Below are positions 1-10,024 of a stretch of DNA of 64,000 nt, piece after piece; position 1 is the first letter of the stretch; each line of letters begins with the position of its first letter. Location: contig NC_087073.1 of NCBI RefSeq assembly GCF_026151205.1, forward strand, positions 18,876,837 through 18,940,836, read 5' to 3'. Below the pieces are notes generated by a model, which searched no databases, was not told the DNA's origin, and saw nothing but the letters and a program-made list of their open reading frames with translations. The position numbers were made by a program, and so were the translations under genes. Source of the DNA: Bolinopsis microptera (taxonomy: Eukaryota; Ctenophora; Tentaculata; Lobata; Bolinopsidae).

Positions 1-1452
1 TTTCAGTAACTTAGTGAAATTAAACTCAGCATTGTTAAACTTGAGTTCTATTTTGCTGAACAATAACCAACCAATAATTCCTGAATTCTAACCGAGGTAT
101 GGTTCTTCAAAATAGGGTCAAAAAATGTAAATTTCGTCACATACGAGTACGTCATTGTAAAATTTAGATACAATTTCTTTCGCGTGAACAGTCCTAATTA
201 CAGTCCGAAATGATTAATACAGAGATACAGGAAATATAAAAACCCCGGCCCATTTTATAATGTATGTAATAAGTTAATCACAGACTATTTCATTCTATAA
301 TCATTGTTTCCAAATTTAACTTATTTACGATGTCATATCATTTTGTGACGATGTTTACATCAACTGCCCTATACTTGAACCAACTGTATCCGTGTATCGT
401 CCTTATATAGAGTTTTCCCGCAAAATGTAATCTATTTACGATGTCGTATCATTTTGTGACGATGTTTACAACAACTGCCCTATACTTGAATAAACTGTAT
501 CCGTGTATCGTCCTTATATAGATTTTCCCCGCAAAATGTAACCTATTTACGATGTCGTATCATTTTGTGACGATGTTTACATCAACTGCCCTATACTTGA
601 ATCAACTGTATCCGTGTATCGTCCTTATATAGAGTTTTCCCGCCTTCCAAACCAAAATCAGATATAAATGATTTCGGAAACTCACCCAGAATTTCAAATT
701 CCATATAATGTGACAGAATTTACATCATTTCCCAATAACCAAGTGCATGTATTAGCTAACTTTTCAAAACAACATATTTTAGGGCTATGATTGGCAGAAA
801 AACCCTCAAATAATGAGTTGAAAGGGTTTTGAGGACACCTCACAGTAGAAAAGAGGTCTCGTATACCGAGTGTGACAAAGTTTACGAAATATTGCCTTAA
901 AGCCGTTCGATCCCTGCCCTTTAACCAATGTTGTATCATAATTGTTAGATTGACCTAATCTACTATATTTCAGACCAAGGAATGATAATTGGGCAGCTAT
1001 GGTAAACAATGTCACAAAAATGTGACATTTTTTACATTATAGTGCCTAAAAGCAATACATTTTATTTCTGAGCAGTGCATATGGGAGTATGGGTCACGTG
1101 GCTAATGTTCAGAACTTATGAACACGCTAGATTAATAGATGCTAAAATTAAGCCACTATCGTCGAAAACGCTATTTTAGAAATTTACCAATATCCTCAAA
1201 CTTCAATGAACATGTCCTTAAACGTTTGGGAATATAATAATGTTGGTATTTGAATCTGCTGCAGCAATAATATCGATATGTCATTTGTCTAGAAAATTTT
1301 CGCCACTTCAATAGATATTGGGTCAGCAATTTGGTGAGTGAGTGATGAACTGGTTTGGTCTGTGACTGAGTGAGGGGTGCGGGCAATGTGAAAGTTGTGG
1401 TAAGTTATCTTGGCGTTTCTCAAATGTGCGAGTGTGAAGTGCCATTCTATGT
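1..1452. other. Intergenic DNA, no gene seen
   Basis: I see no credible coding exon here. Apart from the 111-bp tandem repeat at 321-643 it is AT-rich unique-looking sequence; the short open frames show no family resemblance. Confidence 0.6.
321..643. repeat. 111-bp tandem repeat, about 2.9 copies
   Basis: The block beginning TTTACGATGTC recurs with its ACG at 327, 438 and 549, an exact 111-bp period, with few substitutions between copies. Each copy holds the phrases TTTTGTGACGATGTTTAC and CCGTGTATCGTCCTTATATAG. The third copy ends near 643, short of a full unit. Copies are very alike, so the duplication looks recent. No function is evident. Confidence 0.9.
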
Positions 1453-1826
1453 TAGGGTTTGCAATCGATAATATCGGCGATAAAATTATAGGCGATAATT
1501 CGTAGTAAAATCGTTATCGGTTATCGGCGATAATTTCTGACCGATAAACCGATAATTTCAGAAATTTCTTTTCAAAAATAATTTCGGAATTTTCGAGACT
1601 TTACAGCTAACTCGCAGATTCTTACCTCCCATTTTCACTAGATTGATCATAAGATATGTGTGAAACTGATCAAAACATCTGAATTTGCTATTTAAGGCCA
1701 GAGGGGGGGGGGTAAATGCTCAAAAAAAATTACAAAAATATTATTCTTTAAATAAATTCATTTTTTGATGACAAAAGTTTTGCTGCCATTCACATATTTG
1801 TAACTGCTTAACTTTTTTTGATAAAT

Positions 1827-2892
1827 GAGGTTAACCGATTCTTACAAAATTAACTAAACAACATTGAGGTTACTAAATTGAGGTTAAGATGTTATTTCAC
1901 TCCAAGATTTTTTGTTATTTCGGTCAGCAAATGTTAACTCTAAATTCTAGGTTTATAATTGTCAGTAAAAACGATATCTAAACGTTTATAAGTGAGGTTA
2001 ACCTCTTAATTTAGGTATAGCTAAAATAGATTAGATGATAGAGTTGTTATTTTTATCGTAAGATTACGACATACAAATTTCTAAATAGATGTAGTGCTGA
2101 TTTACTTAATTTTATCTCGAGAAAGTGTTGAAAATGAGGTTAACCATCACAATTGGTACTTTAAGAATTATTTACATACGATTCTTACTTTTGTTATGTA
2201 CCACAATATCGCAGTGAGGTATCTATTTGTATTCTAATGCCTCAAATATGATCATGCGACAAAGGTGATTTGGACTGACCATGTTTAAGTAGAAGAGTTT
2301 ACCCGTAAACGGCTAAAAAATGAGGTTAACCTCTCATTTGTTTAATATCGGTCCAGCTAATCACATGTTAACCTCAAAAACTTTATCGTTACACTGGGCA
2401 AATGTTTTATTACATGTATAGCAATGTATTGATTAACCAATGCCAGTGTAATATGGTCTATAGCGAGGTTAACAATCACATTTTTACTACTACTACAAGA
2501 TATCATGATAGTTAACCTCATTTTCAGACAAATTTTGGTTTATGACATTGATTTTACCAACATAAAGTATCTCAATGAACATCTTCTCACCTTAAAGCAA
2601 AAATTGTATGGAGACGCTACTAAATACGGAAAATAATGCACAATTTGATATTTTGGCAGTGAAATAAAAACACTAAAACTAGTTTTACTCGAAACGGTTT
2701 TTTTCATACCAAAATCCTTAACTTGAGAAGACTGGCCACACCCAGAAGCTGAAACTTGGCACAGGTGTTCCTTGGGTTGTTGCGCAAAAACGTTATGTTT
2801 TAGAATTTTGAATTATGCCTTCATTTTTGAAATATGAGGTTAACTTTACCCCAAATTCGGCGAAAAACCGAATTTGGGGTAAAGTTAACCTC
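1827..2892. repeat. Dispersed array of GAGGTTAAC sites
   Basis: GAGGTTAAC or its complement GTTAACCTC occurs near 1827, 1994, 2136, 2322, 2367, 2465, 2511, 2836 and 2884. Two sites (1994 and 2322) are the full palindrome GAGGTTAACCTC. Near matches lie at 1866, 1880 and 2215. All lie inside the TTAA-flanked element and none was noticed in the flanking hAT. Spacing is irregular (about 45 to 330 bp), so this is not a simple tandem repeat. Repeated short sites inside a DNA transposon are often transposase-binding sites; that role is inferred. Confidence 0.75.
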
Positions 2893-3017
2893 ATATTTCA
2901 AGAACAAAGGCAAAAATCAAAATTCTAAAACATAACGTTTTTGGGCAACAACCCAAGGAACACCTGTGCCAAGTTTCAGCTTCTGGGTGTGGCCAGTCTT
3001 CTCAAGTTAAGGTTTTT
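2711..3017. repeat. Near-perfect inverted repeat, ~150-bp arms
   Basis: The two arms meet at 2860-2870 with a loop of about six bases (GAAAAA). Matching stretches include CTGGCCACACCCAGAAGC on the left and GCTTCTGGGTGTGGCCAG on the right, and AAAACGTTATGTTTTAG with its complement. Differences are few (for example around 2808-2830). As RNA it would form one long hairpin. It lies wholly inside the TTAA element. Confidence 0.9.
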
Positions 3018-3635
3018 AAACTTTTTACAGTTTAAGTTAAAGTTTTACATGTAATTACAGGTAAACCTCAATATTTGGCGCGCGATATCTCAAAAACGCA
3101 AGGTCAGATTTCGGTCCGGTTTTTTTCTTCTTGTTTGTCTCCAGCAGCTTTGATCAAATATGTGAAAACTGGAAAAACGAATTTTACCCCCCCCTCTGGC
3201 CTTAAGTACTTAACTCAGCAAGATTTGCAATGTTATCTTATCACTGTTGATTGGTGAAACAAGGTATGTACTATGTAAAAGTATTCATATTTCATGGGAT
3301 AGTTGCATATTTGAATTCAACGGAATTAAAGTTTAAACGGTAAATCTGTAATAAGTATCCCGTAGTTTCGCCCCACCCTATTAAAGATAAGCTGTTCACT
3401 TCAAGCTATCAATTCAGTTACAACCGTATAAGGTAATAATTTGAACCCGACACAGTACACACCATAACAACACAATACACTCCTGCACAGTCCACACTCC
3501 ACGCCCCTCCCCTGAGAAATGCCGATGATTAACTTGCCTGGGTCGCTCATTTGCTTAAATCGTTGATTGATTACGTTACACGTATCAGTTGTTATCTGTT
3601 TTCTGTTGTGTCTTGGAAAACTAGTTAATCTTGAT

Positions 3636-3929
3636 ATGTCAACCAACGAGATCTGGAAACATTTCACAAAAGAGGGGGAAAACGTGGCCTGCATGCAATG
3701 TGACAAGTCTTTTCTCAGCACAACAGCCAAAAGGTCTTACACTAGTCTTTGGTACCACTTGAGAGTTAAACACGGTATAGAAAACGCAGCTGCTAATAAT
3801 GATAAATCTTCGGCATCCCCCAAAGTCAAGCGACCAAAAAATCAGTCCCTAATAGTATCTTACATCGAAAAGAAAACTCAAGCCGAAATGTATAGCCGTT
3901 TAGCGGCTGTGGAGTTCCACTTTGTGTAA
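3636..3929 (+). CDS. BED zinc-finger fragment of a hAT transposase
   Basis: The 97-residue reading frame begins MSTNEIWKHFTKEGENVAC and continues with CMQC, then HLRVKH, the C-x2-C...H-x4-H layout and the Trp-Lys-x-Phe start of BED fingers that cap hAT transposases. After the finger comes a basic linker and the frame stops. The dimerisation and RNase H-like catalytic regions are missing, so this piece cannot transpose anything. It could be spliced to a lost downstream exon, but the element ends 300 bp later. An in-frame ATG also exists at 3567; I prefer 3636 because the BED homology begins there. Confidence 0.7.
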   Translation: MSTNEIWKHFTKEGENVACMQCDKSFLSTTAKRSYTSLWYHLRVKHGIENAAANNDKSSASPKVKRPKNQSLIVSYIEKKTQAEMYSRLAAVEFHFV

Positions 3930-4227
3930 GATTGTTATTGTCACTGACTGTTCACTGTAAAGTATATCGGATCTTCACTTTCAATTAATTGACTATTTTG
4001 AAATTACGCGTTTACAATTTGTGTACGATATCTCGGGAATTCATGACCCTCAATCACGGAAGTTATAAATCATGAACGTATGATTAATTAAGCCACTGAA
4101 TCGATGGAAAATAAGCTGATTGTTCTGACCAAATTTTATCGCCGATAATTATCGTTATCGCCGATAATTGAAAAATTATTATCGGTTATCGGCGATAAAA
4201 AATTTTGGACCGATAATGCAAACCCTA

Positions 4228-4870
4228 TTCTATGTTCAAATAGCATGATTTTGTTGGTTTACCAGCCTAGCTGATCTTACTGGGCCGCGCTCAGCCTGTC
4301 ATTCCGCCGAATCTCTATTCTAATTCTATATGATTATTAACATAAATATAATAGCCTGAGGTCCCCAGGTAAAACTGATCAGCCGGATCAGATTTTTTTC
4401 CTGCATATTCCACTTTTACTGTCAAGTTACGTGTGTCGAGCTGTATTTTTTGCAACATTTGACTATGTCATCTAAAAGCAGACATCAACTGGTATGATGG
4501 GATTTACATATATGCCACACATATTAAACTGTGGAGTTTGCTAACGGATACCGATATTCTGATAACATTTGGATATGTTTTTTTTCTAGCAATCCCTGCC
4601 ACAATGATTAAATGTTGTATTTATTTTATTATTTTTTTTATTAAGTAAATGATGTGTTATGTGTGTATATGTGATTAGTTCAGAAATATTGATAGCAATG
4701 GACCATTTCCGTTACCTGTGTATTGTGCTCTGCTAATTGCAATACGTGAATTGATTGTGCTCTGCCAATTGCATTACTTGATTTAATTGTATGTATCCTT
4801 AGCATCTAAGAGACTAGTTGTTGTGTGTAGTTTATAATACGTGTTTTTATTAACAGTCCTGTTAGTTGTA
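4228..4870. other. Intergenic DNA upstream of TTC36
   Basis: No coding sequence recognised. It contains a dispersed-repeat copy at 4287-4371. A TAACAG acceptor-like site at 4851-4856 lies 14 bases before the TTC36 start codon. Confidence 0.55.
4287..4371. repeat. Dispersed repeat, second copy at 63066-63138
   Basis: The phrases GCGCTCAGCCTGTCATT, CATAAATATAATAGCCTG and GGTCCCCAGGTAA occur in the same order here and at 63066-63138 in the same orientation, with scattered differences and small length changes. The far copy lies inside a MITE, so this is probably a fragment of the same or a related element. Confidence 0.75.
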
Positions 4871-6156
4871 ATGTCTGATGACCGTGTCCTTCAACATATT
4901 CTTAATCCTTCCGCACCTCTCTCAACAGAAGAAAGCAAAATACCAGACAGTGATCCAGTTCCACAAACAGATCAGGTTTGTAAATTAATTATGAATTATA
5001 CTCCACAGTGCAGAGGACTGTTGTGGATATTTTTGGGTGTTTAATAGTCCAAGAGAGCATTACAAATTTTCTTCATCGTTTCTAGTCGAGGACAGTGAAA
5101 TGGCGAGACAAGATTTGAAAACTCCTTGGACTAGTCTATGTTGCAATATTTTACTAGGATTTGGAATTCAAATTTTTATTTGATTTTGAGAACATTGTGA
5201 CTACATATGTTTTGCATTCAAATTTTTGCTTTTCTTTCTAAGATGAGCGCATCTCACACTGCACTCTGTCAAAACGAGGGGACGTGACCATTTTGATATG
5301 TTCTTTAAAATTAATCTACAAATAATTATAAAGTAATCAATAATATGTTATATTATATATATATTATATCTTTGGTTCAATCCCTAGGAGAAGAATGCAG
5401 ATAGACTGAGATTGGAAGCTATCAAGTTGGCTGAACAGAATAGTTTTCCTGAAGCTATGAAACTTTTTGGCGACGCGATTGCACTTGCTCCAACAATGGC
5501 ATCCTTGTATAATGACAGAGCTCAGGTTATTATCAAAAACATTTTGCTTGATTATAATTCCACTTAATATCATCAAAAAAATGATTGTTGTTTAAATATA
5601 ATTTTAGCTAGAGTTTAGCTGTTTTAAAAACATGCTTGATGAATCTGCCTGGAACCATGAAATCTTTTGACTAAATGCACTACAATGCATCGAATTATTC
5701 ATCTTTTAACAGTTGTCACGACTTGCGGGAGAAAATGAGATGGCACTTGATGATATCAACAAAGCTATTCAATTCAGTAATAGCAAGGGAAAAACTGCAG
5801 TCCAGGTTATTTTTTACTATAATAGCCTGGGCTAGCCCATACCACTCATTATCAAATTATCATTTTATGATAATTTCTTTGTTTCTCAAAACTTTGATCA
5901 TAATAATTTCACATATAATTGGGATCTTCACAATAAATGTTATGCCTATTTTCAAAACCTCTGGTTTGTACCCCAGGCATACACACAAAGAGCTATGCTA
6001 CATATGCTGAACAAAGATGAAGAGAGTGCCAGACTCGATTTTGAGAGAGCCAGTTTTCTTGGTGGAAAATTTGCTGCAAGTCAGGCCGCGAAACTTAATC
6101 CCTATGCAAAATTGTGCAATCAGATGCTCAGTAAAGCCATGGATCAGTTACAATGA
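4871..6156 (+). CDS. TTC36: Tetratricopeptide repeat protein 36
   Basis: Four exons: 4871-4975, 5388-5525, 5713-5805, 5977-6156, all introns in phase 0, giving 171 residues (human about 189). The N-terminus MSDDRVLQHILNPSAP matches the VLQAIFNPDTPF-type start of TTC36. Exon 2 carries the first TPR (FGDAIALAP, then ASLYNDRAQ), exon 3 the second (ALDDINKAIQFS), exon 4 the third (ARLDFERASFLG) and the family tail LNPYAKLCNQML. TTC36 (HBP21) is a small TPR adaptor linked to Hsp70 binding; no enzymatic role is known. The product should be a soluble helical scaffold. A YAG site 14 bases upstream of the ATG is acceptor-like. First gene of the + strand series. Confidence 0.9.
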
Positions 6157-6650
6157 TGTAATTATTTGAGTAATTCAACTGAACCCACTGCTTTTTGCAT
6201 CATATCATATTAGTCCATCATAACTTAAAACCATTACCAGAAAGTTCATTGGCCAATATCTTAGGTTTACTTATTTTTCAAGATAAAGCAATATTCAAAA
6301 AATCCTAGGTGTTTTTGTTTTTAAGTATTTTTGAATGTTTTACAAATTTGGACTTGAGACTGTGTTTGTGATGTTTTACTATGTAAATTGTATTTCGTAA
6401 ATTATTTTAGCTTCAAAAAACTGAGCAGTAAACAATATTTATACAGATGTTAACATTTATGTAATCAATGTGTTTGCTTGATTTTCATAGTACTTCTAAG
6501 CAACTGGTAAGAAGGTCAACAGTTTAACGAGTGGTAAGAGTTTAACAACTTTTTTAATTGCATAGTTAAACACTTAATAATTTAAAATTGTCTCCATCAA
6601 ATTTCCAATTTTAGTTTGCTATTGGAAAATTAATTAAATTCGTCATAGGC
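6157..6650. other. TTC36-SNX4 spacer
   Basis: 494 bp with no coding signal; AT-rich 3' untranslated and intergenic DNA. It ends in CATAGGC directly before the SNX4 ATG. Confidence 0.6.
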
Positions 6651-9344
6651 ATGTCGAAGAAACTACATTTGTTGTCTGTTGCAAGTATTTGCATTGAAGA
6701 CTTTGAGAAAGCAAAGAAGGGAAATGATTACATGGGCGATGTATTTGTGATCTTCAAAGTTGTTACCAAGTAAGATTCTAATATAAACTTAACATTGCAT
6801 GCATCATAATGATCAAGTCTCGTTGAGAACTGAATGTGTTCTTAATATCTGTTGCTGAGTATCTGCTGGGAGTGGGTTACCGTCCTCTTCCTTTTTCCCG
6901 GAAATATGTCTAAGCTATTCAACATTTTCCATTTTTCTTAAATTTTGGCAGGTTTAACATTATTCCAATAGTTTATAATAACTCTCTAGATAAATAAAAT
7001 ATCTGCACCTCATTATCTATGATTTCTCTGATTAAGTTTAATAACAGTGTTCAAGACTTCGACAATGCTCTACGATATGGGCTGAGAACCTCTGGAGTGT
7101 GGCACAGATACTCAGAGTTTGATCTATTGTATCAGTACCTTCTCCATACCTACCCCTCCCACATCATACCTCCTCTTCCTGAGAAAAAGGTTTCCATTTA
7201 TCTAAGTTATCTTAATAATAATATAATAATAATATACGATTTTACGTTTTCGTGTTTTATTGTTTTGGTATAAGATATTGCTCAATTTGTATTTCAATTC
7301 ATGATAATTCTACATTTTATGGGTAAAGTTAAATGCTAAACTTTGATAACCAGATTCAACCCAACCTTTCAGTTGTCAACCAGCTTGTGGACGAAGATGA
7401 CGGTAGATAAGTTTGATGGAGAATATCTGGAACATCGTAAAATAGGTCTCGAGAAGTTCTTACACAGAGTAGCATCCCATCCAACACTTCATGATGATAA
7501 CATCTTTAAAGCTTTCCTCATGAAGGGCGAAGAATGGAAAGAGGTTTGAAATTTAAGAATTTGGAAAACACATATTTTTCCCAAGATACAGTTTTATTTA
7601 TTTTCATAGATTTACATTGATTGTGATAGTAGGTTGTAGACATTGATCACACCTTTTTGTCCCGATTAGGTTGCAGACTCTACGGATTTCAGAGCAAAGA
7701 ACGAAGGCTTCCTTAAAGGAATGGCAGCAAGTTACCAGCTGAAGCACTGTGACCCGAGGTTCTCCGAGCTGAGAACGTATGCGGAGGAGCTTGAGAGTCG
7801 AATAAATGCGGTACTGAAGGTGACCCAGAACATAGCTGCAAAACAACGGCTTGCATATAATTCTTACAAGGATTTAGCCAAAACGTTTAGGTCAGCTAAT
7901 TGCCCTTTTAAAATTTTAAACGGTTGCTTTTAAATGATATCTGCTATATATAATAATCATCTAAGTCGTAGTTTGTGCTAGCACCAAAATTAATTCATTG
8001 CGTCAAATTCAAAAGTTGGTTTTTCTCATTTTAATTTCGTACATTCATAATTATGTATTTCATTTAATCTTCAGTGACTGGAGTGCCATAGAGAAGTCGC
8101 TTAATATTCCCCTTCAGAAGATAGGGCACCACTTGGACAAGTAAGGATTCAAGCTACTCAGTTCCATTTTTCGATTTTTATTATTAAGGAAATTGGAGAA
8201 TGAGGAATTTAATCTTGTTAATTCATCTTCCGTGACCTGAATTTATTCACAATTTTGATAATAATTTCTTAATCTTATCACAAATTCCCCACTAGTTTGG
8301 AGGGAGCTGGGAACGTGTTGCTTTTAGAAGAAGACGTAAAGTTTTGTGAGAACATGAGAGAATATGCCAACTACGCATACAGTCTGAAGGACTTCATAAG
8401 AAAGTACGAGCTACTCCAGTATAAGATCGAGGTGCTGGAAAGTACGATCGAAGCTAAGAAAGCTGGTCTGTTTATGTTGGGAAAACCGGAGGTGGGAATA
8501 ATTAAATAACCTATATAAATTATAAGCGTTATTTGTTTGATTTTGGTAGTCATGTTGATAACTTGATTGCCGATTAAAATCTTTCAGCAGTTTAGAAAAT
8601 CATGTTAAAAAAGAAAATTATTATACACCTTATGTCTTAAATGAATCATAACGTTGAATAAATATCCAATATTTATCGTGGAGTAGTATTATATATATTT
8701 AATTATCTTATGTTTGGCTCTAAAAGTTTATCTATAACAACACATATTACAACCAGGCAGGAGAAGACGTAGTAGCAGTAGAACCAGGCAAGAGTAACCT
8801 GACCAACATGTTCAAAGCTACACCACAACAGAAAGAAGCACGACGGAGTAAGCTGCACCAGGAGCTGTCTGATGCAGAGGAAGCGTTGGGTCCTGCTCAG
8901 TATGACCTGGAGCAGTTTGTTAGCGAGGCCGAACTGGAGGTATAGTCTAGTATATTATAGTAGTACATTTCATTGTTGATTTAGTTATTGTTTTTAAGAG
9001 GTTGGAGATTTCGGACCTTTAAAATTATAGATATTTGTTGACATTCCGCAGTGAGTTTTTCTAATTGGGCGGTAGTATTAGTAATCTGACATTTACTTTC
9101 TTTAAAGAGATCTGGAACGTTAAAACGTTAAAACGTTAAATACCTATATTTCACAACCTGTTTGATCTGTTATATCACAACCCAACTTACCGTTGTTACC
9201 CAGATTAAAAGATGGAAGAAAGACAAGTTCTCAAGTCTGAAAGATGCCCTGAGAATGTACGCTAAACTACAACTGCAACACAGCCAGCAAGGAGCCCAAT
9301 GCTGGGAGGCAGTCAGTGCTGCTGTTAAACCGGCCGCTGTATGA
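6651..9344 (+). CDS. SNX4: Sorting nexin 4 (PX-BAR)
   Basis: Eight exons: 6651-6769, 7048-7189, 7373-7543, 7670-7890, 8075-8140, 8296-8491, 8757-8939, 9204-9344; phases join without a break to give 412 residues (human SNX4 450). The PX domain (about 8-135) shows WHRYSEFDLLYQYLL, PPLPEKK and RKIGLEKFLHRVASHP, close to human RRRIGLENFLLRIASHP. The rest (about 165-405) is the helical BAR region, with SDWSAIEKSL and the coiled-coil end around FVSEAELE, IKRWKKDKF. SNX4 binds PI3P on early endosomes and tubulates membrane for recycling and autophagy-related sorting. The N-terminal disordered extension of vertebrates is missing. The ATG lies two bases after an AG, an acceptor-like context. Confidence 0.93.
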
Positions 9345-10024
9345 TCGTGAAAACTTTTTCTTGAACTGCAACTGAACTTTTGAACTGAATGTAAATAATC
9401 ATCTAAAGATTTTCAAATTTATCTCAAATTGGTATCCCTGGAGGGGGATTTGTTTAAAACATAAAAGTTATACGAAAAGTTTGTTGGTAGTTTGTGCTTA
9501 TGTTCACTGAGTGCAGTTTTTACCTTTCAGTGATTAAGAAAAATTAAACCCTAAGATTTTTGGTCGTGATTTATTGATGTATTAGTGTATAAATAAGTTT
9601 TTTTTGTTGGTTTTCAGTGAAAATTGATTTTTGGTGTGCTTTTTGACGCCAATTGATATAATATAAAGTAATTGCACGTCTTTTGACTTTGACCTGAATT
9701 TTATCAGATTATCCATGGTTTCTAATTTTTGATACGTAACTTTGAAATGACGGTAGCTGGACTGCTCTTTCTCGCTTTTAATATTTTTGATGTTTATGTA
9801 CCAATTTGAATGTTTCTGTTTTATTAATTATCGTCAATTTAGTTTAACAAAAATACCATGACGTGTTTGACTCACATTATTAAGATTAAAATCTATATCA
9901 TAATCTGGTATTTCTCAAATTCGCTAAACGTATCGTATCTACTGAAATTTATGTTATAATACAAATTTCTTTTCACATCAAATTATACGTAAGTTCGCTG
10001 TACATCTAACCGGATGCTCTCAGG
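9345..10024. other. SNX4 3' region and spacer
   Basis: 680 bp, AT-rich, no coding exon recognised. It ends CTCTCAG one base before the next start codon, again acceptor-like. Confidence 0.6.

Larger units (their letters stand above)
1696..3201. mobile_element. TTAA-flanked (piggyBac-like) non-autonomous element nested in the hAT
   Basis: TTAA stands at 1692-1695 and 3202-3205. Just inside, the left end reads GGCCAGAGGGGGGGG followed by TAAAT, and the right end reads ATTTTACCCC then CCCCTCTGGCC, giving inverted termini of about 24 bases rich in G/C. TTAA target duplication is the hallmark of piggyBac-type insertion. No transposase is visible. The interior carries the GAGGTTAAC array and the long hairpin. 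Removing this block leaves the hAT's BED exon and both hAT ends in order, so it inserted after the hAT. Confidence 0.65.
1453..4227. mobile_element. hAT-type DNA transposon with 8-bp target duplication
   Basis: Terminal inverted repeats TAGGGTTTGCA (left) and TGCAAACCCTA (right) bound the element. Both sides are flanked by the same 8 bases TTCTATGT (1445-1452 and 4228-4235), the duplication size of hAT elements. Inside both ends are clusters of GCCGATAA/TTATCGGC-like motifs (about 1480-1560 and 4140-4215), resembling subterminal transposase-binding repeats. The only coding remnant I recognise is a BED zinc finger at 3636-3929; the catalytic part is absent, so the copy is non-autonomous. A TTAA-flanked element at 1696-3201 sits inside it. 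Confidence 0.85.

Noticed and set aside
5675-6010. Plus frame of 111 codons over TTC36 intron 3
   Set aside because: It reads out of frame across exons 3-4 and the intron; the spliced model explains the locus.
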